A stretch of 64,000 nucleotides of DNA from Streptomyces sp. TSRI0107 (GTDB lineage Bacteria > Actinomycetota > Actinomycetes > Streptomycetales > Streptomycetaceae): NCBI RefSeq assembly GCF_001905845.1, contig NZ_LIVZ01000012.1:1-64000 (forward strand), given 5' to 3'. The position numbers were made by a program, and so were the translations under genes. Numbering within the stretch: position 1 is the first letter of the stretch; the number at the start of each line of letters is the position of its first letter. This document shows, in pieces, positions 1 through 8,165 of the stretch. The notes below the pieces were generated by a model, which was given only the letters and a program-made list of their open reading frames with translations, had not been told where the DNA came from and searched no databases.

Positions 1-2
1 GC

Positions 3-275
3 AAGAGCTTCGCCTGGCAGCAGGCCCTGGCCGACCTGGGCGCGAGCCGCAAGCTGACCCGCGCCTACCGGCCACAGACCAACGGCAAGGTCGAACGCTT
101 CAACCGCACCCTGCTCGACGAGTGGGCCTACCAGCGGCCCTACACCAGCAACACCGAACGCACGGCAGCCCTGGCAGACTTCCTGCACACCTACAACCAC
201 CACCGCTGCCACACCGCACTCGCAGGCCAATCGCCAATCAGCCGAGTGAACAACGCTCCAGGCCAATACACCTAG
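3..275 (+). CDS. IS481-like transposase, C-terminal part (cut by window edge)
   Basis: The reading frame is open from base 3 to a TAG stop and gives the last 90 residues of a DDE-type integrase-core transposase. Visible signatures are YRPQTNGKVERFNRTL, which carries the catalytic Glu of the DDE triad, then a DFLHTYNHHRCHTAL block and an SPISRVNN tail, both typical of IS481-type transposases of actinomycetes. The N-terminal helix-turn-helix and the first two catalytic Asp residues lie outside the window. The stop codon is part of a CTAG that is also the left target duplication of the small element following it. Whether the copy is full length cannot be judged here. Confidence 0.8.
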   Translation, partial: KSFAWQQALADLGASRKLTRAYRPQTNGKVERFNRTLLDEWAYQRPYTSNTERTAALADFLHTYNHHRCHTALAGQSPISRVNNAPGQYT

Positions 276-433
276 GGGGTGTCTCGTCGATCAGGCCGGA
301 TCAGGGAGCGGCGTCTGGTGCCGTGCATCGCAAGGCGGAGGAGGGAGTCGATGCGGAGCATCGGCGAGTGACGACAACGCGGCGAGGCGCGGTGCCAGGC
401 GCCGCGAGCCCGGCATGATCGACGAGACGCCCC
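276..433. mobile_element. 158-bp MITE-like element with 24-bp terminal inverted repeats and CTAG flanks
   Basis: The left end (276-299, ggggtgtctcgtcgatca...) and the reverse complement of the right end (410-433, ggggcgtctcgtcgatca...) match at 22 of 24 positions. The sequence CTAG lies directly outside both ends (272-275 and 434-437), as expected for a 4-bp target duplication. The 158-bp interior has no convincing gene. A 4-bp YTAR-type duplication fits the IS5 group, so a non-autonomous derivative of an IS5-like element is the best guess. The element sits immediately after the IS481 transposase stop and before the 3' end of hmuT. Confidence 0.7.
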
Positions 434-478
434 CTAGGGGGAGGAGCGCGCGCCGGACGGGGCACCGGGGGCGGTCCG

Positions 479-1513
479 TCAGACCCGGTGGACACGGTCC
501 ACCAGGATGTCGATGACGAGGGGCGTCCGCGGGCCGAAGCCGAGGAGTACGCCGTCCTCCAGGGCGACGATCCGGCGGTCCGCCCCGGCCGGGGTCTCGC
601 GGATGCCCGGTACGTCCATCAGGCCCTCCACGCCGCCGACGGATTCCAGGCCCTTGCTCATCATCAGGATCACCTCCGGCTGTGCTCTGACGAGGGCTTC
701 GCTGGTGAGGGGGGTGAAGGGCTTGTCCAGGCCCGCCTCGACTCCGGCGTCCACCGCGCCCGCCGCCGCGATCAGCGAGTCGGCGCCCGATCCGTCGCCG
801 CCCATCAGGTAGACGGCCGCGCTGCCCCGCATGTAGAGGAAGGCCACTCTGGGGCGGCTGCCCTCGGGCACCGCGGCGCGGGCGGCCTTCAGGTCCTTCG
901 CGATCCGCGCGTTCAGGGCCTTCCCGGCGGCGGGGACGCCCAGGGCGTCGGCGATCCGGGTGGTCCGGGTGGAGACGTCGGCGAGTTCGGTGGCCGGGTC
1001 GAGGACGACGACCGGGATCCCGGCGCCGCGGATCTGGTCGATGGCCTCCGACGGTCCGGTGTCGGTGTCGGCGAGCACCACGGTGGGGCGCAGGGAGAGC
1101 ACGCTCTCCGCGCTCACGTCGTGCGCCTTGGTGACCAGGGGCAGCTTCTTCGCCTCCTCGAAGGTGGCGGTGACGTCCCGGCCCACGACCCGGTCGCCGA
1201 GCCCCAGCGTGAAGACGATCTCCGCGACGCCGCCGTTGAGCGGCAGGATGCGCGAGGCGTCCCGCACGGTGACCCGGCGTCCGTCGGAGGAGTCGACGGT
1301 GACCGGCAGTTTCGGCTTCGGAGCCTCGCCCTCGAGCGGTACGAGGGTGTTCGCCGCGAGCCGTTTCTCCGCCGCGGCGGCCCGTTCGCTCGTGGAGACC
1401 GGCGCCCGGTCCGGCCCGCCGCCGTCGGCGCTGCCGCAGGCACCGGTCAGCAGTGCCACGGCCAGGGCAAGGACGACGACACCGCGACGACGCGGTCTCT
1501 CCGGTGGGCGCAT
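479..1513 (-). CDS. hmuT: Heme/iron ABC transporter substrate-binding lipoprotein (HmuT family)
   Basis: A 344-residue periplasmic-binding-protein type lipoprotein. It starts with an Arg-rich n-region, a hydrophobic stretch and a lipobox ending LLTGAC, then a polar linker. The body has the cluster B fold signature of heme and siderophore binders: RILPLNGGVAEIVFTLGLGDRVVGRD near the start of the mature domain, SLRPTVVLADT, and a C-terminal GFGPRTP motif typical of HmuT. The ATG at 1513 is preferred because GAGGGAGA lies 8-9 bases upstream; a GTG at 1549 would add 12 residues. It should deliver heme to an HmuUV permease/ATPase, but downstream of its stop there are only 41 bases and then a mobile element. 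An iron box lies upstream, shared with the divergent gene. Confidence 0.85.
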   Translation of the reverse strand: MRPPERPRRRGVVVLALAVALLTGACGSADGGGPDRAPVSTSERAAAAEKRLAANTLVPLEGEAPKPKLPVTVDSSDGRRVTVRDASRILPLNGGVAEIVFTLGLGDRVVGRDVTATFEEAKKLPLVTKAHDVSAESVLSLRPTVVLADTDTGPSEAIDQIRGAGIPVVVLDPATELADVSTRTTRIADALGVPAAGKALNARIAKDLKAARAAVPEGSRPRVAFLYMRGSAAVYLMGGDGSGADSLIAAAGAVDAGVEAGLDKPFTPLTSEALVRAQPEVILMMSKGLESVGGVEGLMDVPGIRETPAGADRRIVALEDGVLLGFGPRTPLVIDILVDRVHRV

Positions 1514-1565
1514 GCTCGCTGTCTCCCTCAGGTTGGCGCGGATTGGCACTCAGTTGATCTGTATC

Positions 1566-1584
1566 TTAGGTTAGCCTTCCCTAA
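1566..1584. promoter_or_regulatory. Iron box (DmdR1/IdeR-type operator)
   Basis: The 19-mer ttaggttagccttccctaa matches the actinobacterial iron box TTAGGTTAGGCTAACCTAA at 16 of 19 positions, with intact outer half-sites. It lies between hmuT, read leftwards, and the gene at 1609, read rightwards, so one site can repress both directions when iron is plentiful. The repressor in Streptomyces is DmdR1, an IdeR/DtxR homologue. Assignment is by consensus only. Confidence 0.85.
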
Positions 1585-1608
1585 GTTATCCGTGGTGGGG
1601 GTGTTCCC

Positions 1609-2436
1609 ATGCTGTTGCCAAGTGGCGTACGTGTTCGAGGAGTTGCCGTAGCCGGCGCGGCGGCGGCGTCGGCCGCGCTGGCGGTCGCGCTGGTCCTGGC
1701 GGCCCAGCCCCCGGCCGTCGCCGCGGGCGCGTCGGCGACCGGACCCGAAGGGCAGAAACTCACCGTCTCCAAGGCGTCCGGCCTCGATCCGGCGGGCGAG
1801 ACGGTGACCGTGTCCGGCACCGGCTACAACACGGAGAAGGGCATCTACGTCGCCTTCTGCGTCGACAACGGACCCGGCAGAACACCCACGCCCTGTGTCG
1901 GTGGAGTGGACATGTCGGGGGAGTCCGGGGCGTCCGCGTGGGTCTCGTCCAACCCGCCGTCGTACGGCGAAGGGCTGGCCGAGCCCTACCAGGGCACCGG
2001 GCACAAGGGCTCGTTCTCCGTGCGCGTCAAGGTACGCGCCAAGGACGCCGACACCGACTGCACCAAGTCCGGCGTGACGTGCGCCGTCATCACGCGCAAC
2101 GACCACACCCGCGGCGGCGACCAGAGCCAGACCGTCCGCATCCCGGTGACCTTCGGCGGCGGTGACGGCGACGGCGGCAGCGGTGCGTCGTCCGGCGTGA
2201 CCGCGACCGCGACCGCGTCCGCGGCCCCCGGCGCGCCGGCCGCCACCCCGGCGGCGGGCTCCACCACCGGCGGCACCGGCTCGGCCGGTGAGACCCGGCA
2301 GTCCTCGGGCGGTCCGCTCGCCAGTACCGGATCCGAGGCCGCGCTGCCGCTCGGACTCGCCTCGGCGGGGCTGGTCGCCGCCGGTACCGGCGTCTGGCTC
2401 TGGGCGCGCCGCAGGCGGGCGGGGCAGCCGGGCTGA
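1609..2436 (+). CDS. Sortase-anchored surface protein with neocarzinostatin-like domain
   Basis: 275 residues: signal peptide (cut near AVAAG), one domain of about 135 residues, a Gly/Ala/Thr/Ser-rich spacer, then LASTG (residues 237-241), a hydrophobic segment and an Arg-rich tail. This is a sorting signal of the LAXTG type used by class E sortases. The domain has VTVSGTGY, a Cys pair at 84 and 96, a second pair at 151 and 158, and a closing VRIPVTF strand. This two-disulfide spacing and strand pattern resemble neocarzinostatin-type immunoglobulin folds; that link is by eye. It starts 25 bases past the iron box, so iron-repressed expression is likely. A role in capturing heme or iron at the wall is inferred from context only. 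Confidence 0.75.
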   Translation: MLLPSGVRVRGVAVAGAAAASAALAVALVLAAQPPAVAAGASATGPEGQKLTVSKASGLDPAGETVTVSGTGYNTEKGIYVAFCVDNGPGRTPTPCVGGVDMSGESGASAWVSSNPPSYGEGLAEPYQGTGHKGSFSVRVKVRAKDADTDCTKSGVTCAVITRNDHTRGGDQSQTVRIPVTFGGGDGDGGSGASSGVTATATASAAPGAPAATPAAGSTTGGTGSAGETRQSSGGPLASTGSEAALPLGLASAGLVAAGTGVWLWARRRRAGQPG

Positions 2437-2493
2437 GACCGAAGTGCCCTGACAACTCCGCTGACATGAGAGACGTTCGACGAGAGGCGTGAA

Positions 2494-3441
2494 GTGAAGG
2501 CGAGAAGAAGACCCGCGGCCGCCGTGCTCGCGGGCAGCGCCCTGGTCGCGCTGCTGTCCCCCGGGGCGGCGGTCGCGCAGGACGGGCGGGAGCCGCCCCG
2601 TGAGGTGACCGGCGGCTACGCGAGCTGGACGACCGGCTCCGACGAACCGGCCGAGCGCGGGGTCGAGTTGAGTGCGGGGGAGGGGGCCGTTCAAGGCGGC
2701 GCGCACCGCACCTGGTTCCCGGCCTCCGGCGGCGGCGCCGACCCGGGAACGCGCGAGGCGGACGTCGCGTTCGACGGCACCGCCCGTCTGACCCGCGCCG
2801 CGAATCCCGCCGAGCCGCTGCTCCTCGACGCGCTCCGGCTGCGCCTGACGGACGCGGGCGGCACGCTGCACGTCCGTACCGAACTCGGCGGGGAACGACG
2901 GGACATCGAGCTGGCCGGCCTCGGGGCCGACGGCGCCGCCCCCGCCGTACGCGCGGCCGGGGTGACCTGGACCGGGCTGCGGGCCACGCTCACCGACGAG
3001 GGTGCCCGGCTGCTGTCCGCCTGGAGCGGTCAGGAGTTCGCGGCGGGGGACGCGCTGGGCGTGCTGGACGTGACGGTGGGGACCGGGGCCGAACCGTCAC
3101 AGGAGCAGGGCGGTGCCGCGGGCGAGCAAGGGCCCGCCGACGCCCAACAGCCCACCGGCGCGGAGAAATCCGCCCCCGCCGCGACGGTCGCCCGTCCCGT
3201 GCTGACCGCCGGGAGTGAACAGGAGGTGACCGGCGAGGGTTTCGAGCCCGGCGCGGTCGTGCTGGTGGCCGTCGACGGCGACACCCGCTACCAGGTGGTC
3301 GCCGACGCGCGGGGCCGGGTCGCCCGGACGTTCCCCGTGTACGCCAACGCCACGGAGGGCGAGCACACGGTGGAGCTGTACACCGTGGCCGGTGGGCGGG
3401 GTGGCGCCGAGGCGCGCTTCTCGGTGCTTCAAGGCGATTGA
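2494..3441 (+). CDS. Secreted HtaA-domain (heme-binding type) protein
   Basis: 315 residues from a GTG start with GAGAGG six bases upstream. A signal peptide (ending near GAAVAQ) leads into one HtaA-like domain, roughly residues 35-195. It is recognised by VTGGYASWTTG, a glycine-rich turn, TWFPASGGG, a DVAFDGTARLT strand and an LLLDALRLRLTD strand. HtaA domains bind heme in Corynebacterium and act with HmuTUV, which fits the neighbouring hmuT. An Ala/Glu/Gln-rich linker and a second beta-rich domain (about 230-315, with VTGEGFEPGAVVLVAVDGD) follow. No transmembrane tail or sorting signal is present, so it is probably released or held by partners. It lies 57 bases after the upstream gene and is likely in the same transcript. 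Confidence 0.75.
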   Translation: MKARRRPAAAVLAGSALVALLSPGAAVAQDGREPPREVTGGYASWTTGSDEPAERGVELSAGEGAVQGGAHRTWFPASGGGADPGTREADVAFDGTARLTRAANPAEPLLLDALRLRLTDAGGTLHVRTELGGERRDIELAGLGADGAAPAVRAAGVTWTGLRATLTDEGARLLSAWSGQEFAAGDALGVLDVTVGTGAEPSQEQGGAAGEQGPADAQQPTGAEKSAPAATVARPVLTAGSEQEVTGEGFEPGAVVLVAVDGDTRYQVVADARGRVARTFPVYANATEGEHTVELYTVAGGRGGAEARFSVLQGD

Positions 3442-3457
3442 ACTCGCCGGCCACTCG

Positions 3458-3486
3458 TTGACAAAAACACGAAGATCATAATTAGA
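3458..3486 (+). promoter_or_regulatory. Putative promoter, TTGACA -35
   Basis: A consensus TTGACA at 3458-3463 is followed after 17 bases by ATTAGA (3481-3486), within a notably AT-rich stretch just before the gene at 3503. No iron box is visible here, so this gene may also be transcribed separately from the iron-boxed operon. Confidence 0.5.
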
Positions 3487-3502
3487 GAAAGGCTTCTCCC
3501 AC

Positions 3503-4042
3503 ATGAGATCCGTCCTCTCCGCCCGGAACACCGCCCGTACCGCCCTCGCCCTCGCGGCCTCCGCCGCGCTGACCGTCGGCCTGGCGGGCTCCGCCTCCGC
3601 CGCCACCTCGACCCGCACCGTGACCGACGGCGGCACCACCTACAACCTGTCGCTGACCGCACCCGGCACCGCCGCCGCGGCCGGCCAGGTCATCACGGTC
3701 TCCGGCTCCGGATACAACCCCTCCCAGGGCGTCTACGTCGGCCTCTGCGTGGTCGAGGGCACCCAGGGCGCCAACAAGCCGACCCCCTGCCTCGGGGGCC
3801 AGGACGAAAGCGGCTCCACCGGTGCCTCGCACTGGGTGAACAACACCTTCGGCGGCCTCTTCGCCAACAGCTCCAGGTTCGGCTCCGGCGGCACCTTCAG
3901 CGTGAACATCTACGTCAAGGCCACGCTGGAGGACGGCAGCGTCTGCGGCCAGGACGTGGACTGCGCGATCGTCACCCGCGCCGACCACTTCGACAGCGGC
4001 GACCGCAAGTACGACGTGCACGTCCCCGTCACCTTCCAGTAA
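3503..4042 (+). CDS. Secreted single-domain neocarzinostatin-like protein
   Basis: 179 residues: signal peptide ending ASAAT, then a single domain that fills the rest of the protein. It shares the landmarks of the domain in the gene at 1609: VITVSGSGYNPSQGVYVGLC, a PTPCLGG block holding the second Cys, a later SVCGQDVDC pair, IVTRADH and a terminal VHVPVTFQ strand. There is no sorting signal or membrane tail, so it should be soluble outside the cell or bound to wall partners. It is the minimal version of the domain. Location inside the heme locus suggests a shared task, but no ligand can be read from the sequence. Confidence 0.7.
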   Translation: MRSVLSARNTARTALALAASAALTVGLAGSASAATSTRTVTDGGTTYNLSLTAPGTAAAAGQVITVSGSGYNPSQGVYVGLCVVEGTQGANKPTPCLGGQDESGSTGASHWVNNTFGGLFANSSRFGSGGTFSVNIYVKATLEDGSVCGQDVDCAIVTRADHFDSGDRKYDVHVPVTFQ

Positions 4043-4137
4043 GCGCCCGCAGCTCCGACGGGTCCACGGGCCGGCCATCCGTCCGGCCGGCCCGTTCCGG
4101 CGCGTCCCGTGACCCTCCGCCCACCGAGGAACCCGCC

Positions 4138-6768
4138 ATGACAGACGACACGAACCGCCCGGAGCGGCCGCACGCCCCGGCCGCACGCCGGACCAGACGC
4201 CCCGCGGCGGCCCTGCTCGGCGCCGCCGCCCTGGTGGCCGCCGGAGCCACCGCCGTGACCGCCGGCGCGCCCGCCCAGGCCGCCGACACGCCGAAGACGG
4301 CGCTCGGCAAGGACGGTCAGAAACTCACCGTCTCCGCCTCCGCGAACCTCGACCCGGACGGCGAGACCCTGCGCGTCACCGGCGAGGGCTACGACGACAC
4401 CAAGGGCGTCTACGTCGCCGTCTGCAAGGACAACGGCGACAACCGCGTCCCCACCCCGTGCCTCGGCGGGGCCGACCAGAGCGGCAGCAGCGGCTCCTCG
4501 GCGTGGATCGTCCCCGAGGGCGCCCCCGACGAGGGCGCGGGGGCGGTCGCCGTCCCGTGGGGCGAGGGCGGCACCTTCGACGTCCGACTGAACGTCAAGG
4601 CCAAGGACAGCGGCCTCGACTGCTTCGAGGTGGCCTGCTCGGTCGTCACCCGGGTCGACCACAACGGCAGCGGCGACCGCTCCCAGGACGTCCGCATACC
4701 GATCACCTTCGAGGGCCAGGACCCGGGCGACGGCGGCGACGGCGTGGACGTACCGCCGGGCACCCTCAGCTACGTACGGGCCGCCGAGTTCACCACCGCC
4801 GGCCGTCCTCTCGACCTGCTGCTGCACCCCGGCTCCGGGAAGCTCTACGTCGGTTCGGACAACATCCCCGACACCGCCGACGTGGCCGAGCAGGGCCTGT
4901 ACGCCCTGGACCCCGAGGACGGGAAGGTGCTCAGCCACATCGCCCAGGCCCCCGCGCTGAACGGGGCGATGGGGCCGCGCGTGGTCCGCCGGATCGCCGC
5001 CGCGCTGCCCGGCGACGGTGTGGTCTTCCACTACCCGCTGCGCGGCATCGGCACGGCGAAGGACGGCGACACGGTCGCGCGGGGCGTCTGGTTCAACGGC
5101 GCCTCCTTCACCGGGATCGGCCAGGACTCCGACGCCTCCACCGTCCTGGTCGCGGCGGGCGGCGAGCTGCGCCGGACCGACTTCACGACCGGCGCCGTCG
5201 AACGGACGGCCGCCCTGGAGGGCGCCGGCGAACTCGGCGTGGACGCCGCCCACGACACCGCCTGGTCCGTCGGCACCGCCGGGGGCAAGCCGGTGCTGCG
5301 CCGGGTGGACACCCGGACCTTCGAGGTCACCGCCACCGCCGGACTCCCCGCCGACGTCCTCACCTTCGTCGAACCGGACCCGGCGACCGGCAACGTCTGG
5401 GTGGGCAACGGCGACTCGGTGCTCGTCTTCGACAAGGACGCCAAGCCGGTCGCCACCCTGACGGGGGAGGACCGGGCCATGGCGGCGGCCTTCGACAGGA
5501 CCACCGGGCGGGCCTTCGTGCTGCGCGAGGACGTCTCCGACGGCACCACGGACAACACCGGTTCCCTGCAGATCCTCGACGGCACGACCTTCCGGCCCGC
5601 CGCGGAACCGGTCGCCCTGCCGGGCAGCGTCCGCGTGGGCACCTACGCGGGGGTCGCCGTCACCCCCGGCGCCACGTCCGTCTACCTCACCAAGGCCGCG
5701 GAGAGCAAGGTCGTCAAGTACGACCTCCGGATGTCCCCCAGGGTGACCCAGGCGCCCACCGACCGGTCCGCCGCCCCCGGCGACGAGGTCACCTTCGTCG
5801 CCGCGGCCGAGGGCACCCCGCAGCCGGCCGTGCGCTGGCAGGTCAGCCCCGACGGCGGCCAGACCTGGTCCCGGATCGGGGGCGCGACCGGGAACGCGTA
5901 CTCCTTCACCGCCAGAACCTCCCAGGACGGCTACGCCTACCGCGCCGAGTTCACCAACGCCGTCGGCACGACCCGTACGACGCCCGTCACCCTCACGGTC
6001 ACGGAGCCCGACGGCGACGGCGACGGCAGCGGTGACGGAGGCGGCGACGGCGGCGCGGACGCCGAGCCGTCCGGCAGCAAGACCGTCACCGGACCCGAGG
6101 GCCAGAAGCTCACCGTCACCCCGGTCAACCACCTCGCCACCGAGGACCAGACCCTGAAGGTCACCGGCTCCGGGTACGACGTCGACAAGGGCGTCTACGT
6201 CGCCCTGTGCGTCGACAACGGCGACGGCGAACTGCCCACGCCCTGCGTCGGCGGCGTCGACATGACCGGCACGTCCCACTCCTCCGCGTGGATCTCCTCC
6301 AACCCGCCCGACTACGGCAAGGACCTGGCGATCCCGTACGGGAGGAAGGGCAGCTTCGAGGTCGAGCTGACCGTCGACGCCAAGGACGAGTTCACCGACT
6401 GCTTCAAGGCCGAGTGCGTCCTGGCCACCCGCGCCGACCACACCCTCTCCGGCGACCGCTCCCAGGACGTAAAGGTCCCCGTCAGCTTCGTCGGCCAGGA
6501 CCCGGTGGACACCGACGACGAGACCGGGGGCGGCACGGGCGGTTCCGGGACCGGCGGAAACACGTCGGGCGGCACCAGCACCTCCGGCGGCACCTCGGGC
6601 GCGACCGGCGCCACCGGTACCACGGCCACCACCGCGGGCGGCGGCAGCCTCGCCGCGACCGGCGCCACCGTCGGCACCGCAGCCGCGCCGGCCGCGCTGC
6701 TCATCGCGACCGGCTGGTTCGTCCACCGGCGCGCACGGGCCGGGTCGGCGGCCGACCGGGCCGACTGA
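4138..6768 (+). CDS. Large LAXTG-anchored protein: two neocarzinostatin-like domains around a probable beta-propeller and an Ig-like domain
   Basis: 876 residues; ATG with GAGGA eight bases upstream. Order of parts: an Arg-rich n-region and signal peptide (cut near AQAAD, residue ~47); first four-Cys domain (~55-195, VAVC...PTPC and LDCFEVAC); a region of short repeated strands (~205-525, e.g. LLLHPGSGKLYVGSD, NVWVGNGDSVLVFD, AVTPGATSVYLTKA) like a YVTN-type beta-propeller; an Ig-like domain (~530-620, with VRWQVSPDGGQTW); second four-Cys domain (~645-790, TDCFKAEC); a Gly/Thr/Ser spacer; LAATG at 838-842, a hydrophobic segment and a basic tail. It follows the gene at 3503 by 95 bases. Function is inferred as a surface receptor or scaffold of the heme locus. 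Confidence 0.75.
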   Translation: MTDDTNRPERPHAPAARRTRRPAAALLGAAALVAAGATAVTAGAPAQAADTPKTALGKDGQKLTVSASANLDPDGETLRVTGEGYDDTKGVYVAVCKDNGDNRVPTPCLGGADQSGSSGSSAWIVPEGAPDEGAGAVAVPWGEGGTFDVRLNVKAKDSGLDCFEVACSVVTRVDHNGSGDRSQDVRIPITFEGQDPGDGGDGVDVPPGTLSYVRAAEFTTAGRPLDLLLHPGSGKLYVGSDNIPDTADVAEQGLYALDPEDGKVLSHIAQAPALNGAMGPRVVRRIAAALPGDGVVFHYPLRGIGTAKDGDTVARGVWFNGASFTGIGQDSDASTVLVAAGGELRRTDFTTGAVERTAALEGAGELGVDAAHDTAWSVGTAGGKPVLRRVDTRTFEVTATAGLPADVLTFVEPDPATGNVWVGNGDSVLVFDKDAKPVATLTGEDRAMAAAFDRTTGRAFVLREDVSDGTTDNTGSLQILDGTTFRPAAEPVALPGSVRVGTYAGVAVTPGATSVYLTKAAESKVVKYDLRMSPRVTQAPTDRSAAPGDEVTFVAAAEGTPQPAVRWQVSPDGGQTWSRIGGATGNAYSFTARTSQDGYAYRAEFTNAVGTTRTTPVTLTVTEPDGDGDGSGDGGGDGGADAEPSGSKTVTGPEGQKLTVTPVNHLATEDQTLKVTGSGYDVDKGVYVALCVDNGDGELPTPCVGGVDMTGTSHSSAWISSNPPDYGKDLAIPYGRKGSFEVELTVDAKDEFTDCFKAECVLATRADHTLSGDRSQDVKVPVSFVGQDPVDTDDETGGGTGGSGTGGNTSGGTSTSGGTSGATGATGTTATTAGGGSLAATGATVGTAAAPAALLIATGWFVHRRARAGSAADRAD

Positions 6769-6775
6769 CCGAGCC

Positions 6776-6806
6776 GAGGGCTCCCCGCCTCCCCCGGGGA
6801 GCCCTC
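6776..6806. terminator. Hairpin terminator between convergent genes
   Basis: The arms gagggctccccg (6776-6787) and cggggagccctc (6795-6806) are perfect 12-bp complements with a 7-base loop. The hairpin lies 8 bases after the stop of the large surface protein and upstream of the end of the convergent ClC gene, so it can serve both. Confidence 0.75.
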
Positions 6807-6842
6807 CCCGTGCCCCGGTGTCTCCCGGCGGCCGCGTCCGGC

Positions 6843-8165
6843 TCAGCGCTTCTTCGCCCCGTCACGCCGCAGCAACTGGGTCACGATGAACGCGACCACC
6901 GACGCGGTCACGATCAGCGGCATCTGCTGGTACGCGTCCTTGCCCAGCAGCAGCGCCGTCAGCACCCCGCTGGTCAGCGGCAGGCCCGTCACCGAGGCCG
7001 TGGCCGCCGCGACGCCCAGGGCGAGGGCCGAAGTGGTGCCGAGGCCCGGCAGCCCGGAGCAGGCCAGCGCGGCGGCCGCGCCGAGCAGCACCGCGGGGAA
7101 GATGGGGCCGCCGCGCAGACTGCCCAGCGCGATGCCCCAGGCCAGCCCCTTGCACACCACCAGCGCGATCAGCGCCGCCACCGGCCAGGCCTGCGGATCC
7201 GCGGCGAGCCGGACGAGCGTGGCCTCACCGGAGAGCGCCGCCTCCTCGGGGGAACGTCCGGTCAGCAGCGCGTACGCCGTCAGGCAGACGCCGACCGCGA
7301 CGGCGCAGGCGACGGTACGGACCGCGGTGTGCCGCTGGGTCCACCGCTCGGTGCGCAGGCCGAGCTCGTGCGCCAGGGAGGCGAGCACGGCGATCAGCGC
7401 CGCGGCGGGCACGCCCCACAGGAAGTCGCCCGCGTCCAGCGTGGCGGCGGGTGGGACGGTCGGCAGGGTGAGTCCGCCGGCGTTCAGCCCGGTCCAGCCG
7501 CCGAACCCGGTGAAGACCAGGGAGCCCGCCGCGCTGGCGAGCAGCGTGGGCAGCAGCAGGATCACCAGCCGGGTGCCGCCCAGTCCCGCCGCCTCGACGA
7601 CCATGACCGCCGCGACGAGCGGTCCCCCGAGGATCGTGGAGATCGCGGTGGTGGAGCCGGCCGTGGAGACCACGGCGACGATCTGGGGATCCCTGGCCGC
7701 CGCGCTCCGGCGCAGGGCGAGCAGGGCGAGCCCGCTGCCCACGGCGATGAGCGGCGCCTCGGGGCCGAGCACCACGCCCAGCGGCAGGGTGCCCAGCGCC
7801 GCCAGCACCACGCTCGGCACCTCCCGCGGACGGACCGGCTTGCCGCTCAGCCCGTGCACCGGGACATGGCCTCCGGCGCCCGGCATCCGCGTCACGATCG
7901 GCGCCAGGATCAGCCCGGCGAGCAGCAGGGCGGGCAGCGGCCACCACCAGGGCGCGCTGTCGTGTCCGACGGCCTTGGGCAGCGACTCCCACACCCAGTG
8001 CTCGAGTTGGTGCTGAAGGCCGACGAAGAAGAAGCAGAACGCCGCGATGGGGATGCCGAGCAGCAGACTGAGCAGCAGCAGCCGGGCGTAGCCGGGGGTG
8101 AGCAGGGTGGCCCGCAGGGTGCGCTCGGCGGCGGCGGGCGCCGCGGCGCCCGTCTCAGCGGACAC
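6843..8165 (-). CDS. ClC-family chloride channel/antiporter
   Basis: 440 residues with about ten to twelve hydrophobic segments. Family motifs present are GPEAPLIAVG (the GxEGP-type anion-site loop) and GSLRGGPIFPAVLLG (the GxFxP-type motif), plus the ATASVTGLPLTSGVLT segment. In ClC proteins these loops converge on the chloride site in the membrane. The start is a GTG that overlaps the end of the upstream gene by 11 bases, so the two are probably translated together. There is no C-terminal CBS domain, which is usual for short bacterial members. Whether it is a channel or a proton-coupled exchanger cannot be decided here. Confidence 0.85.
   Translation of the reverse strand: MSAETGAAAPAAAERTLRATLLTPGYARLLLLSLLLGIPIAAFCFFFVGLQHQLEHWVWESLPKAVGHDSAPWWWPLPALLLAGLILAPIVTRMPGAGGHVPVHGLSGKPVRPREVPSVVLAALGTLPLGVVLGPEAPLIAVGSGLALLALRRSAAARDPQIVAVVSTAGSTTAISTILGGPLVAAVMVVEAAGLGGTRLVILLLPTLLASAAGSLVFTGFGGWTGLNAGGLTLPTVPPAATLDAGDFLWGVPAAALIAVLASLAHELGLRTERWTQRHTAVRTVACAVAVGVCLTAYALLTGRSPEEAALSGEATLVRLAADPQAWPVAALIALVVCKGLAWGIALGSLRGGPIFPAVLLGAAAALACSGLPGLGTTSALALGVAAATASVTGLPLTSGVLTALLLGKDAYQQMPLIVTASVVAFIVTQLLRRDGAKKR

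Noticed and set aside
3910..6726. Long open frame of 938 codons antisense to the large surface protein
   Set aside because: It is rich in Gly/Ala/Val/Arg/Asp in the manner of a shadow frame in GC-rich DNA, lacks family motifs and is fully antisense to a gene with a signal peptide, motifs and an anchor.
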